Below are positions 1 to 12,359 of a stretch of 64,000 nt of DNA, one piece after another. A model generated the notes under the pieces. The model searched no databases. It saw nothing but the letters and a program-made list of their open reading frames with translations, and was not told the DNA's origin. Position numbers and translations under genes: made by a program. The stretch is from Nautilus pompilius (taxonomy: Eukaryota; Mollusca; Cephalopoda; Nautilida; Nautilidae). Within the stretch, counting starts at the first letter, position 1; every line of letters starts with the position of its first letter. The stretch lies in assembly GCA_018389105.1 (NCBI GenBank), contig JACATO010001057.1, positions 124,001 through 188,000 on the forward strand, written 5' to 3'.

Positions 1-761
1 TCTCGCCATCGTCGATGACTTATTTGAGTTTCCTGCTCTATGGGTTTTTTTTTCTTTCGAAGAACCGATGCTCTCGTTGAGCAGATGACCGCCCATCCTG
101 CTGCTGCGCTGTTTTCGTGGCCATTGTTCCGACTCACTTCTGGAATTAAAAGTAACGGATCCATTCCTGCTCCAGACAAGGAGCGGGGCAAAACGATTTG
201 CGGTCAGTGCTCGATAGCAGATATCAGATGACTGTTCCACTTCTGGCCGACTCCGGCCAGTCCCCTGACAGGGACGGGCGGTACCTCTGCCGTAATGAAG
301 ATGCATCTCAAAAACATGTCAAACAGTAATGTAAGAGGGCGTCTGCTGATCGACGTACCACGATAATGTCAGGTGAAAAGCGGGTCCCGGAGGAGCCCGG
401 TACGAGGACCATCTCTTGCCAAATCTCCAGCCACTGCCAAAGGTTAACTTTACTGTAGCGCTACTTTCACTTTTAGATACGGCGAGTGACAGGGCCCGCT
501 GATAATTCTGTCTCCTCGTGCACTCTAGACAGCGCATCGGAGATCCACTGATAACCGAAGCATTTTAAACTCATCAAAAACTCATATAAATCTTTAGCTT
601 TCAATGCAGAACAAATCACCAACATTGAATACTTGATAGGTATCGTTCTGCTAGGCGGCCTCCGCGTATGGTTTTCTTGAAATACGATGAGCTTTTCCCC
701 AAGTGAGCGTCTGCTGACATTACTCACACTCTGGTTCTTCATTACGATACCGTGGCATCAT
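1..761. other. No gene recognised
   Basis: Moderately GC-rich single-copy-looking DNA. The open frames here are short and in competing phases; no domain or splice pattern supports them. Confidence 0.5.
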
Positions 762-1012
762 GCTTAGTAATAGTACGGCTACATTCTTGGTAATAGTACG
801 GCTACATTCTTGGTAATAGTACGGCTACATGCTTAGTAATAGTACGGCTACATTCTTAGTAATAGTACGGCTACATTCTTGGTAATAGTACGGCTACATT
901 CTTGGTAATAGTACGGCTACATTCTTGGTAATAGTACGGCTACATTCTGGTAATAGTACGGCTACATTCTTGGTAATAGTACAGCTACATTGTTTGTTAT
1001 AGTACGGTCTCA
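762..1012. repeat. 23-bp minisatellite, about 11 copies
   Basis: The core TAGTACGGCTACATTCTTGG recurs at 771, 794, 817, 840, 863, 886, 909, 932, 954 (22-bp spacing once), 977 and 1000. Copies are nearly identical except for the last two and scattered TGCTTAG variants. Confidence 0.95.
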
Positions 1013-1639
1013 TTCCCCCCCTTTTTTTGTTGTCTGTTTGCAGAGATCCGTAAAAATCGCAGACAATTTACAACCGGACTCGCAAAACAATTTGCATTGG
1101 TAAATGTATTTCTTCAACACCCCAACTTTCGGATTCTATGATTTACACCGTCTCAGTTGGTTCGCTGGCTTGGCAGTCTGCAAGACGATAGCGCCAGCCA
1201 CCTGGCAAGTTGGGCGTACCAGAGAGAGCGCGGAGAAAACGGTCTACGTGACTCGATTCCGCAACTCTCAGTGCGAGCCAAGCCTCTGTAAATACCTTCA
1301 AATCTGACTCCGAAGGAAAATGTATATATATAAGAACTCTCTACGATAAATTACCATGTAGATACTGAAGGGTCGAAAAGGAAGGTAAAACGTTTGGATG
1401 CTTTCATCCCGCGCTTCCAGACTACAAAGGCCGAGGGCGAAAACTTTCGAAAACGGGCTGGACATCCTTGGTTGTGTGTGTTTAGCGCTACAACATGGAA
1501 CAGTATTAATTAAGTTGGTCTGAAGGACTGGAGACTTCATATAGGCCTAGAGACTCTCTGCTCGTAACTCTGACTACCCACGCTGTAGTGGCAAATCTAT
1601 TAGCTTCGTGTTGCCTATGAACGTGACCTCGTAGTGCCG

Positions 1640-1810
1640 CGGTTATATCCGCTAAAAATGCGCCATGAGAGACCCAGCACTTCCGACTTCCACAGGGCAA
1701 CTCCACGGGCTGAGGAAGAACTAGAGGAAAGCACGCCAAACCGAACCGACTCTGACCGGGAATTGAACTGAGGCCCTCAGCCCTGGCAGTCCGGTAGCCT
1801 GAAAATGGCT
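1640..1810 (-). mobile_element. Possible SINE with tRNA-like head
   Basis: The minus strand has CAGTTCAATTCCCGG (a box B-like site, about 1771-1757), then GGTTCGGTTTGGCGTGC and TTCCTCTAGTTCTTCC. This parallels the box B to CTTCC spacing of the 30.4 kb SINE. The rest differs. Confidence 0.4.
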
Positions 1811-2689
1811 AGTAGGAATCACGCGGACTTTACAAGGTTTTTAAGCCGGACGTATATGCAGAACCTTTCCAGATAATCGTCGAAATGGAAGCAAATAAAA
1901 GCTGATTAAAACTATAAAGTATTGTTTATAATTTTGTCCATGCATTTAAAACTCTAAAAGCTTTTTAAATATGAATTATATAGGTATTGATGTTCGATCT
2001 TTATAATAAGCTCTAAAATGGAACTCGTATGAATCTTCATCCAAAACCCAATTACCTGATGTAGATCGGACGACATGGAATTTGCAGTGAATTTCAGCTT
2101 TCCGAAATAATTCCCTCTCAAAGTATTTAAAGGCAACAACACAAGCTAAATATTTAACGGTTTTACCAAGAAAAGGCCGATGGATGACTTCAATGGTTTT
2201 AGTGTAGGTCTTTGATCAAGCTATACCAACTCTAGTTTCTGCTCATCAAGGGATTCTTTCATTGCTGACGTGGCCAGCACAACGTTTGGAATTGCAAATA
2301 TCTAGTGTATCTTTTAAATAAAACAACAAAAACAACTAAGTCTCCTGAAGTTGTCTTAAACACGGTCCGACTAGTGCCGACCTCCCATTCATCCATGCAG
2401 ACACCTTTTATAAATAAGAGTTAGAACAGCGGCTTTACTGTCTGCGTGTAAAATCTCGAGGCGGCGTATTAAGAACATATTGAGGTATTATCTGTTCAGA
2501 AAGAAGAGGCTTCGTGCGGTTATCAGACCAAACGTAGTGGGGTTTTAATAGCCTAGAACTGATAGACAAGATTTCACTTTACCCCGATGTTCTAATCATA
2601 TTCATGACGCACCAATGTAGCATGCGTAATGTCTGCTATTCTCTCCAGGGAGAACAGTTATATTTATATATATGTCGAACCCCGACAGC

Positions 2690-3060
2690 GCGTTAGTCGA
2701 GACGGAAGGGATAAATACAGCAGAGAAGCAGGGTTATCTCTCCCGCGCGCCGGCCAGCGGCATCTCGCGCCGCCGAAAGCCGACAGAGCGGCTCCAGAGA
2801 GCGCCCGCTCAGCAAGCTAGAAGCGCCAGCTCTCGCCGAAGCAAGCCGCGCGCGCTCGCGAGAAAGCCTCGCGCTAATGCCGAAGCTGAGCTCTCGCGCC
2901 AGCGGAGCTCCCGCCTCAAGCCGCTGAGCTCCAGCGCGCTCCTCCGAAAGAAGCTCGCGAGCTCGCTCAATGAGAGAGCCCGCCGCAAGCGGCGCGCTGA
3001 GCTAAAGAGCGAGAAAGAATCAAGAAGCGTCTGCTCTCTCAATCGATCTCCTCAGCAAAG
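2690..3060. other. CpG-rich patch with repeated GCGAGCTC-like words
   Basis: The stretch is dense in CGCG, GCGAG, GAGCTC and AGCGGC words, unlike its AT-richer surroundings. Open frames run through it on both strands, but their Arg/Ser/Ala composition is that of the repeated words, so I do not call a gene. It could be an unmethylated CpG island or a degenerate satellite. It abuts the CT-rich tract. Confidence 0.5.
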
Positions 3061-3575
3061 AAGAGTCTCAGAGATTACTATCCCTCCTCAATCCATCTCT
3101 CTCACTCCCAATCCGCTCTCTCTCTCTCCCTCCCTCCTCAATCCGCTCTCGTCCCTCTCAAATCTATCCCATCTCTCTCCCCTCCCTCCTCATATCCTCT
3201 CTCTCTCCCTCCCTCCTCAATCCTCTCTCTCTCCCTCCCTCCTCAATCCTCTCTCTCTCTCTCCCTCCTCATCCTCTCTCTCCATCTCTCTCTCCTCAAT
3301 CCTCTCTCTCTCCCTCCCTCTCAATCCTCTCTCTCTCCCTCCTCAATCCTCTCTCTCCATCTCTCTTCCTCCTCAATCCTTCTCTCTCTCCCTCCTCAAT
3401 CCTCTCTCTCCTCCCTCCTCAATCCTCTCTCTCTCCCTCCCTCCTCAATCCCTCTCTCTCTCCCTCCCTCCTCAATCCTCTCTCTCTCTCCCTCCCAATC
3501 CTCTCTCTCTCTCCCTCCTCAATCCTCTCTCTCTCCATCTCTCTCCCTCCTCAATCCTACATCTCTCACTCTCTC
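3061..3575. repeat. Polypyrimidine minisatellite (CTCTCTCCCTCCTCAATC type)
   Basis: Irregular units of about 18-24 bp combine CTCTCT, CCCTCCCTCCT and CAATC. The plus strand is almost purely pyrimidine apart from the AA of each CAATC. It has mirror-repeat character suited to triplex (H-DNA) folding. A 335-codon open frame crosses it only because the repeat lacks stops. Confidence 0.9.
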
Positions 3576-6500
3576 CACTGCGTAGTTTTATTTTCGTCTG
3601 TCTGCTATTACATCATGTCTTTTCTTCGAACAGAACAAGGGTAGGGGGGCACAGGGTCGTGTCAATACCTCGACCTTGATCGGGTGATAAAACCCGAACG
3701 GAACACCAGAGGAAAACAACACAAACTGCCCCCCCCCCCACCTTGCACGTAAGGCCCAGGTGGAGCCGGTCGTCGCGCCTGCTGCACGCGTTGACAGCGA
3801 CGAGGCACACGCGTGAACCGATTGCCTTTCTAACTGAGTGGGGCGGCCCATCACTGAAGGTGCACTACGCCTACACCTTTCCGGTTTACTTTGGTTTTGT
3901 TCACCTGACACCCCACCAGCCCACTCGCCTAAAGTTGTCATACCTTTGTCATGATATATGATAGGGTGAGGCCGGCTAGACCCCGGAAGACGGCTGAGAC
4001 GCCCAGTTAGCCAGCGAACTGCCCCTTCCAACTCGGCGCAGAAATTGATTGATCTTCGTATAAATAAACATTTAAATAGGGGGCTGACTCGTGCACGCAG
4101 TAGGCTGGCAGGAGGGAGCCCTAAAACCGTCTCGGGCTGTGGGTCTGTAGCCCACTTAACCTGTAACCCTGGCTCCAGCACGCCGGGGTTAGGGGCGGCT
4201 CTGGGACCCGGAAATTCTCTCCGTCCGGGCGGCATAATAACGAAGATAGACTACGATTGGATAGCCAATAAATCTGCTTGGCTAATGACTTTAAAAATTG
4301 GGTTTTTAAAGGGAAGTTTAGTCCTTGGCGCTAATGGTGTGAGCATAATCAGACTGTAGGTTAATACAGACTCGGGTATTATGGCCGAGATCCGGACTGC
4401 ACATTTTCCTGATTGTCTAAAGAAGCAAAACCGTACAAGGGGTAGGATTTTCCCAGAAGTCCAACAGAGAACACCTATACAGTAGTCAGTATGTGCTTGG
4501 AGGGCGGGCAATGAAATCAGTAGGGGCGCAGAACCGCCTGGTCCTTGTTCGGTCCATAGAGGTGAACGGGATTTATCAGTAGTAAGGGAGTGCACTCTTG
4601 CCGCACTCCATCTACTGCATCATCAGCCACTCATCGATCCTACCGGACAAATACTCCGTGGAATACCCGTTTCTAATGTGGTCGCGGTTTTCTTTATTTT
4701 ACCCTCGTCCCCTCCTCCCTCCACACAGGTAACGAAGTTTCTAGAAACGAAATACGTGTAGACGAGGAAGCATCAAGATGGCGACTTCTCCTTATGGCGA
4801 TTTATTTTGCTTGTGTGGGCGAGTGAGAGAACTCGACAGCGCTGACTGCTCAAAGAGAATTCTGGAACACCCCCTCATCAGGTGGCGACTTTCGTGGTGG
4901 ATGCTCTCGGTTCCCTTGCTACGAGAACGGACGAAAAGCATTCATCGCGCCTGCCCCTGCGATTTAGCTCTTCTGCTGTGGCTTCTGCCCTTGTTCTCCA
5001 GACACTAGGGGGCGCTGTTCGAATGCATCACGCACGGTCTGCATCCACCGAATTATCTGTACGCAGACTTTACTTTAACTTAAAGAGGAAAAAACCCCAA
5101 AATGTTCTGACAAGAGAAAAGAGAATAACTCAATGAGTACAGCGACACCAGAGGTCGCGCCTGGCACTATCTTGTGTATCGACACCAGGGCCGCAGGCAT
5201 AAGTAAGGATAAAGCTGGCAGTGATTAACAGAACTATCAAACATAAAATCAAAAGACAGTTTAGCAGCAAGTCCTTGGTTCCTCAGCATCTAGCTGAAAA
5301 ATTAGGGGAAAGTCGGTCGACAACCTTACAGAATGCAAACCATCCATCACGTGGCCGGCAGACGGCGTCACTGACTTGTTTCACTCACGAGATGATGGCC
5401 GAACAGACCGGCTTGTCTGGTAGGTGGTGGTCCTACTAAATGACAGTTAAAGAGAGTCGTAAATAGCATTACCGTGCCAATAATTCTTAAAGCGGTAGAT
5501 TAAAACAAATTAGATATAAATATATAACCGATGGAAAAGAAAATAGTTTTTTTAAAGAAGATATTTTAAGGGCGACTCGTTGATAGCACCTGGTGCGTGT
5601 AGTCTAACAGCTGGTGGCCGCCATGCTGTGTGTGTGTGTGAACATACCTGTGCTTTAATTAGCAGAACGCGAGTCGTCCCCGGGCTGTTTACGCTAGAAC
5701 CAAGTAAGAAAAGGGGGAAAGGGGAACAATAAAGATAAATTTTACCTTTAAAAGACTGAAATTTTATGGAGATTTTTGCAACATCAGAAGGAATTTAATG
5801 GCGATATGCGAACAATTGGACCCCAACAACTAGAGAGGAGGAGAAGAAACAATTAACGGACCGGGAACAGCCGAAAACTAATATAATCATCAGAAATAAG
5901 ACAGATTTTTTTTTCTCTTTCTTAACGAAAGTAAAGAGCAGCCTTCACCGTTTCCTTTACCGTCACGTGACTACGAGAATGACGTCACTTTGGCAGACGA
6001 GCCAACACGAGAACTGGCCGCTGACGGGTTCGCTAAGTTTGAGCCAGGGAAACCCTTGCTACTTCCGGTAGGGGTTCGAATAAGAGGGCAGGACTACTAC
6101 TCGTTTTCGAACGCCCAAGATACGGCTGGTGCGGGGTCAGCGTCTCCCTCCCTTCGATAAGGACCCGCCGGGGTCCGAGAGCGGGGTGGAGTCTGATCAA
6201 ACTAACCCCTAAAATTAAAAAAACAAAACAAACAAACACACGAAGCAAACTGGATAAAATAAACAGGAAATAAAGTGTTGGGGTTTTTAGAACCCTAATC
6301 CCCCACTTACATTTTAATAAACGAGATGCTCAGGCTGAAGTAAGAGGTGCAGCAGCCCCAGGACCGGGGCATCTCTCTCTCTCTCTCTGTATCCCGATGA
6401 GAGCTCGGAATTGTTGATAATGTAACGTTACAAGCTGAGCGTCTTTCGTGTAGCCCTTAATTGCCAGCGCCTGGCCTGCTCAGATAATCAAGAAACGTGC

Positions 6501-8059
6501 TTCCGCTGACCCCTTTTTAGGTGTCGGTGTAGAGCCGCTGGCGAACATAAATAAGCCCAAGATCCACAACACACAGAGAGAAGACCCCCACACCCCCACC
6601 CGCCAGGGCATCGTTAGTATCAGCTAGAAATAGAAAGGTCGGGACGACGACGATTCGAACGGCTTCAGACGATGTTCCTACGAACCCGCATAATTTACTG
6701 CCGTCAGATGGTACTTCAGCCCACTCCCGTCTCTCTCTATCTCTCTGGTAGCACTGCAAACTTGGGGCGGCGGGCAGGAGGAGAAATATGCCGGGGCTGG
6801 TCGTGACGAATCCTGAAGGCTGGTGTAATGTATCTACAAGTTAGAGGGGCGCCGCCAACACCAAGCCCCGATATATGTCGTGGCTTCATTGTTCCCCGAG
6901 CACTTCGTTCAGCCCCTTCTCGAGGTTTCGGTTAATATAGCACAGTCCTGTCCCCGTGTCTTTGTGTGAGGGACAAGTGGTTCCCTGATCGAACAAAACG
7001 AAACCACCTAAGACCTTGGACGCATCCAGACTTTTCGCATAACGAAATCTTCGAGAGCTCACAAGGTTAGTACCTTATTGTCGCGTACCTCTCCAGAGGA
7101 ACCGGTGTTTAATATTTATAAAGTCTTACAACCGACGCACAGTGGCGCTTCGAGGTTATATGCAAACCATATGGAAATAATGTTATCCGATTTTTCTGTT
7201 GTAATATCCTAGCAAAAAAGAAATTTAAAAAAATCAGATTAATCGTGTATCAGAACACAAAATATTAATTGTGCCATTGTTAGGTTTTTAGATAATTAGG
7301 GACCAGAGAAATTAGCCCTTCTTGCCACTGGTTTGAACAACTGTCAGCTCAGGCCGAGCTTTTGTGAAGAAATGCCAATGGCTCACACCACCACTGCTCT
7401 AGCTGGCAGATAAAGGCAGCTCATAAAAGCAACACTCTACACGAATCAAGGCCGACATCCATTACTGCTCTTATTAAAGCTGGTTATTCTCAATGAACAA
7501 GTGTGGAGGAAACTAGAATCACCAGCTGATCGCAGCGCGAGTTTTTCTCCCACGTCTGAAAATGGAGAGTTCTGGCTGGAACTTCCGCTACGCCGCCCAG
7601 CGGAGGAACTCAGCAACTCGTACGATCTGCATGCGTCTGTGAAGGCGGGAGTCCGGGCGGCCAACACCAGTCGAACACTGCCAAGGAGGTTGGGTTGGTT
7701 GGGCGAATAGCGTCTACAAACCTCTCGCTAAGACTTGGGAACAAGGAAAAAAAAGGCAATTTGACCGGGCTAAACAGCATCATGGCCACACCTCAGGGCA
7801 ATGAGGTGGGGTTCTAGCCGGACAAAAGTGTCTCGGGAAAGTTTGGTCCGCCCTACAGTTGAGCGTGATTGTGAAAGACGGTGAAGGTCAGGGGTCGTTG
7901 CTTGGCTGTCGGTTTGAAATGGTTGGATACTCACAAAGGAAGAAATGTCACAATATTCTGCAATTCCATCAGGGGGGTCGTTTGATGGGTGATGGGTTTG
8001 TACTGCAAACCGAAATAGTGATCCGGGGGCGGGCTGCGAAGTCCAGCAGGCCACGCCTT
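3576..8059. other. GC-richer DNA without recognised gene
   Basis: It holds mixed-composition sequence with several G/C-rich patches (3.75-4.25, 5.9-6.2, 6.5-6.9 kb), short homopolymer runs and a (CT)n at 6371-6388. Overlapping open frames of 60-215 codons exist on both strands, but none shows a family motif or consistent splice joins. Confidence 0.5.
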
Positions 8060-8260
8060 GCCTGAGGACCATCCATGGTCCGGCTCCCTCATCTCCAGAT
8101 CTGAACCCCAATGAACTTGTGTGGTATGTGAACTAAATGAGAGTCATAGAAGAAGGTGCATCCAATGTCAGTCAGGTGAAGGTTACTGAACAAGATACCC
8201 AGAAAGATGGATATTTTGATGAGAAGAGATTGAAATGATAACAGCATCCCAACTGATGGT
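8060..8260 (+). pseudogene. Possible Tc1-like transposase fragment
   Basis: A plus-strand frame reads PAPSSPDLNPNELVWYVN (8074-8130), close to the Tc1/mariner 'PSPDLNPIELVWD' motif, followed by about 40 codons of plausible C-terminal text. Upstream DNA (7780-8060) gives no convincing match in one frame. The motif is short, so this is a modest-confidence call. Confidence 0.45.
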
Positions 8261-10329
8261 TCATCTAATTTCTCGTGTTTTTGCCTAAATATCTCGAGGA
8301 GAAAAAAACAGTAAGTTATATCGCCCGACTTTAATGCTCCGCGCGTATTATGGATATAATATCATAAATGCCCATTAAGTTTAATATTTTACTGGTCACA
8401 AAGGAAAAACAAAAGCAAAAACATTTTCCTATTCTACAAAACGTACAAAAGATGAACAAGAAATGCAGTAAATGAGCGGGTAATATTAGGCGGTGAAGAC
8501 AAGAAACAGTTCGGAGAACAACAGGGGGGGGGGTTTAGATCGAATGCCTTTCTCTTTACGTAGACGTACCTTTCGTAGCTTCATCTTGGAGGGAGTTTCA
8601 GACGATCATCACTTTCCTAATTAACGAAACTGTCTAAACACCGTTAAGGGGTTTGTGAAGACCATTTCACGGAGTTTGACGATGGAGGAGAGATATTATT
8701 ATAATCTCCTGTCTCTAGCGGAAAACACGTGATGGGGGACATCTTAATTTGTGAATGTCCAAGAAAAACGCTTTCCCTTTTCCTCCACCCTAATCCTGGC
8801 GGTTCTCCGATTCTTGTCGCAATTCTTCCTGGCAGAGAACAGGAACACGGTGAGCTCTGAAGACGCAGAAGTGGATCATTGCCCGAAAATCCTCCTTTTG
8901 GAATTATATTTGTTGTAAATCATTGCAATCTCTGTCTTCGTGTATGCAATAAAGCTACGGTATTCGAGCACCTGATGGCTATAAATTCACGAGCTCTTTT
9001 GAGCTGACGAACAAAAGAAGAAGAAAAAAGGGGGTTAGCTTCCCTTAACATTATCCCGACGTAGCTCTTCGCTTTCTAACCCTAGCGCCAAGATGGAACT
9101 GGCTTTGAATTCTCACTTAGAAGTAAAGCAATGTCTCCAGGATTTTCTGTTTAGTCTTTGTTTGTTCTAAATCCTCTCTCTTCCTAGTGACAACTTAGAA
9201 ATGTTGATAAACATTTATCTACCTCCTCTGTCCTCTGGACCGGCTGACTGAAGACGACTGAAATCGCTTTCTCGGAGGCCTGGATAATCAGAGGGTTTAC
9301 TGAGGAGCACAGCGCTGGTCTTGGGGAGGAGGTGAGAGGTCCGAACTCCAGAGAGAACAAGGACCGTAACATTGTAATTACTCGAGTCAACAAACCACCC
9401 TGAAGTCAGAAGAAACAAAATGTTACGATTAATAAGCTAGAAGATGCTCGTCCAAGAAAGAGGTGTGAAAGGACAGAAAAGATACTGTAAAGGGAAAGCT
9501 TTTAAACAGTTTGCCCAAAAAGATGGAAGCCGCTATTAATCACCGCCTCATAGGAAGAAATAGACTTCACAGCAGAGTAACCAATCATCAATCAGAGGAA
9601 TATATAAAACTACTAAAGTCAGCATAACAAATGTGTTAAGAAAAGTCCTAAAGTTTTTTGGATAAACATTTATAGAATGATGACAGCAAAAATTCCCATC
9701 TCTCTTTATCGATTGGCATAATCAGGGTCTGGGAGGTTGATGAGAAGATGTCAACTGGAATTGGTAGACGGAAAATATTGCTATTAGTAGGGAAACTGTT
9801 GAGATGAAATTACCATTCTTTCAGTAGGACAGTTAGTTATCGCAAGCATAGTTTTCCCCTGGTGTCAGAAATAGACCGACCACATTTGTTGACTCAGGCC
9901 AATGTTATTAATATATTCTTCTAGCGATATTTTCTCTAGATCGCCGCCTTGCTTTTTTTTAAAGTGTAGTGGTGACGTCAGAACTCGAGCGAATGCTTCT
10001 TGAAGGAGAATTATGGCATCCAGGGTGTCTGAAAAAGTGTGGATTCTTTGAAATGCGCCCACGCCCAGCCGAAGTTAATTTTGAAGATGTCGTACTTTTG
10101 AAATGCGCCCACGGTAGCGTAACTGTGTCGCTGCTCAGCCTTGGCATCCTCTATGCATCGTTAAAAGGTGAAAGCCATTTCAGTTATGGAATACAGACAG
10201 AACGATAGTCCTCTAGTGCTATATATGGGCAACTGTGCGTCCACCTCTTCTATTTATTTAGTTGACATACATACACTCCTTAAATAATCACGCCTCGACG
10301 AGAAGTTGGATTTTTTTCCCCACCTGTTT
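8261..10329. other. No gene recognised; one short direct repeat
   Basis: TTTGAAATGCGCCCACG occurs twice 50 bp apart (10048 and 10098). AATAAA lies at 8949. No coding signal. Confidence 0.5.
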
Positions 10330-11432
10330 CCCCGACTTACGTGTGAACAGGTAAGGGCCCCGACTGACGTGTGTACAGGTAAGGGCCCCGACTTACGTGT
10401 GAACAGGTAACGGCCCGACTTACGTGTGAACAGGTAAGGGCCCCGACTGACGTGTGAACAGATAAGGGCCCCGACTTACGTGTGAACAGGTAAGGGCCCC
10501 GACTGACGTGTGAACAGGTAAGGGCCCCGACTGACGTGTGAACAGGTAAGGGCCCCGACTGACGTGTGAACAGGTAAGGGCCCCGACTTACGTGTGAACA
10601 AGTAACGGCCCCGACTTACGTGTGAACAGGTAACGGCCCCGACTTACGTGTGAACAGGTAACGGCCCCGACTTACGTGTGAACAGGTAAGGGCCCCGACT
10701 TACGTGTGAACAGGTAACGGCCCCGACTTACGTGTGAACAGATAAGGGCCCCGACTTACGTGTGAACAGATAAGGGCCCCGACTGACGTGTGAACAGATA
10801 AGGGCCCCGACTGACGTGTGAACAGGTAAGGGCCCCGACTTACGTGTGAACAGGTAAGGGCCCCGACTGACGTGTGAACAGGTAAGGGCCCCGACTGACG
10901 TGTGAACAGATAAGGGCCCCGACTTACGTGTGAACAGGTAAGGGCCCCGACTGACGTGTGAACAGGTAAGGGCCCCGACTGACGTGTGAACAGGTAAGGG
11001 CCCCGACTGACGTGTGAACAGGTAAGGGCCCCGACTTACGTGTGAACAGGTAAGGGCCCCGACTGACGTGTGAACAGGTAAGGGCCCCGACTGACGTGTG
11101 AACAGATAAGGGCCCCGACTTACGTGTGAACAGGTAAGGGCCCCGACTTACGTGTGAACAGGTAAGGGCCCCGACTTACGTGTGAACAGGTAAGGGCCCC
11201 GACTTACGTGTGAACAGGTAAGGGCCCCGACTGACGTGTGAACAGGTAAGGGCCCCGACTGACGTGTGAACAGATAAGGGCCCCGACTTACGTGTGAACA
11301 GGTAAGGGCCCCGACTTACGTGTGAACAGGTAAGGGCCCCGACTGACGTGTGAACAGGTAAGGGCCCCGACTTACGTGTGAACAGGTAACGGCCCCGACT
11401 TACGTGTGAACAGATAAGGGCCCCGACTGACG
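10330..11432. repeat. 28-bp minisatellite, about 39 copies
   Basis: Each unit joins CCCCGACTTACGTGTGAA to CAGGTAAGGG. Variants alternate TTACG/TGACG, AGGTAAG/AGATAAG and AAGGG/AACGG. One unit lacks a C near 10414. The array is 1103 bp with very little decay, so it has been homogenised recently. Confidence 0.97.
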
Positions 11433-12082
11433 GGTTTTCAGGCCTGTTTACTCGAAGCTCAGCTCCGGCTTGCGCAATCGTTTCCAGAAAGGAAATGCTT
11501 TAAATAAGAGGCCAGGGATGGATGGAATCCTTGAGGATCGGCACACACACACACGTGAACAAAAATGTTAATCTGGGGGAAGTAATTATAGTTGTAACAA
11601 AACGTAAACCCGACGAGACCAACCTTTCCAGTCGGACGGGCCGCCGTCCCCTCCCCTTCGAGCTACGTGTTCACTGACACCTAGCGGTCGTAGTCCCAGT
11701 TACCCCCTCCCTCCCGCACCGCTACAATACGAAAATGGAGGCACGTCATTGGCTTTAAGGGATTTTCCGGTCCGTTTGTCGGTTGCATTTAGATACCCCA
11801 CCACCGCAAACCGCGCGAGTAGATTTATCTTTTAACCCTTGCGCGCCTACACGGCATACGTGACGCCGGTTCCAGAAGAGTCTCTCATTGGATGCGGAGA
11901 AATGGAGGGGTCTAGGGATCTTACGTACCCCCCGAAAGATGCGGTTTTAAAGGCACGGTCCTCATCGCTCGTTTGTTTTGTAAGCGTTGTCCTCCCGTAA
12001 GAATTACAATTTAATTATCATTCACCTGTTTAATATCCCTCCAATATTGCGCGAGTTACATTTTGTACGAAACAAGAAGTCC
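11433..12082. other. GC-rich flank with promoter-like words, no gene assigned
   Basis: CpG-rich with two ATTGG (inverted CCAAT) boxes near 11745 and 11887 and TACGTGACG near 11857. These are promoter-like but no adjacent gene is identified. It marks the shift to AT-rich DNA. Confidence 0.35.
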
Positions 12083-12337
12083 CTAATTAATCTTGTGTGT
12101 GGCTTCCTTAAACATCCCTCTGAGAATATTTCGGTCCTTCATACCAAGAAAGTATGTTAAGTCCTCATCGAATTTATCTACGTCTCCTCTTTGGAAATGG
12201 TCGCTTAGTCTGATGGCTTCATTGGAGAGAAAAACATGTTCACAATGCGGGACATTGGTAACTTCATTGGTGGGATGAGGAATGAATCCATCCACTGAAT
12301 ATTGTTGGCAATTCTTGGTCATAGTAATCAACCGCTA
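12083..12337 (-). CDS. Unidentified candidate exon, minus strand
   Basis: The minus strand has a possible acceptor TTTATTAG just before an open segment that reads (R)LITMTKNCQQYSVDGF, then HPTNEVTNVPHCEHVFLSNE and DVDKFDEDLTYFLGMKDRN, ending EATHKIN-stop at 12083. Composition is balanced (charged, aromatic, Cys/His), unlike random AT-rich frames, and ATTAAA lies about 50 bp downstream on the same strand. I do not recognise a family. It could be a terminal exon, a transposon scrap or chance. Confidence 0.3.
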
Positions 12338-12359
12338 ATAAATGCAGCCATTAACAACA

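Noticed and set aside
2672-3679. 335-codon plus-strand open frame
   Set aside because: It is Arg/Ala/Ser-rich, then a Ser/Leu/Pro repeat, produced by the CpG-rich patch and CT minisatellite; no family motif or promoter-start logic.
3588-4235. 215-codon minus-strand open frame
   Set aside because: Overlaps several equally long frames on the other strand, with no recognisable domain and no splice support; GC-richness makes long chance frames likely.
10048-10114. TTTGAAATGCGCCCACG direct repeat
   Set aside because: Only two copies 50 bp apart; too little to call an element.
10330-11432. CRISPR-like array
   Set aside because: Units abut without unique spacers and the context is animal DNA; it is a minisatellite.
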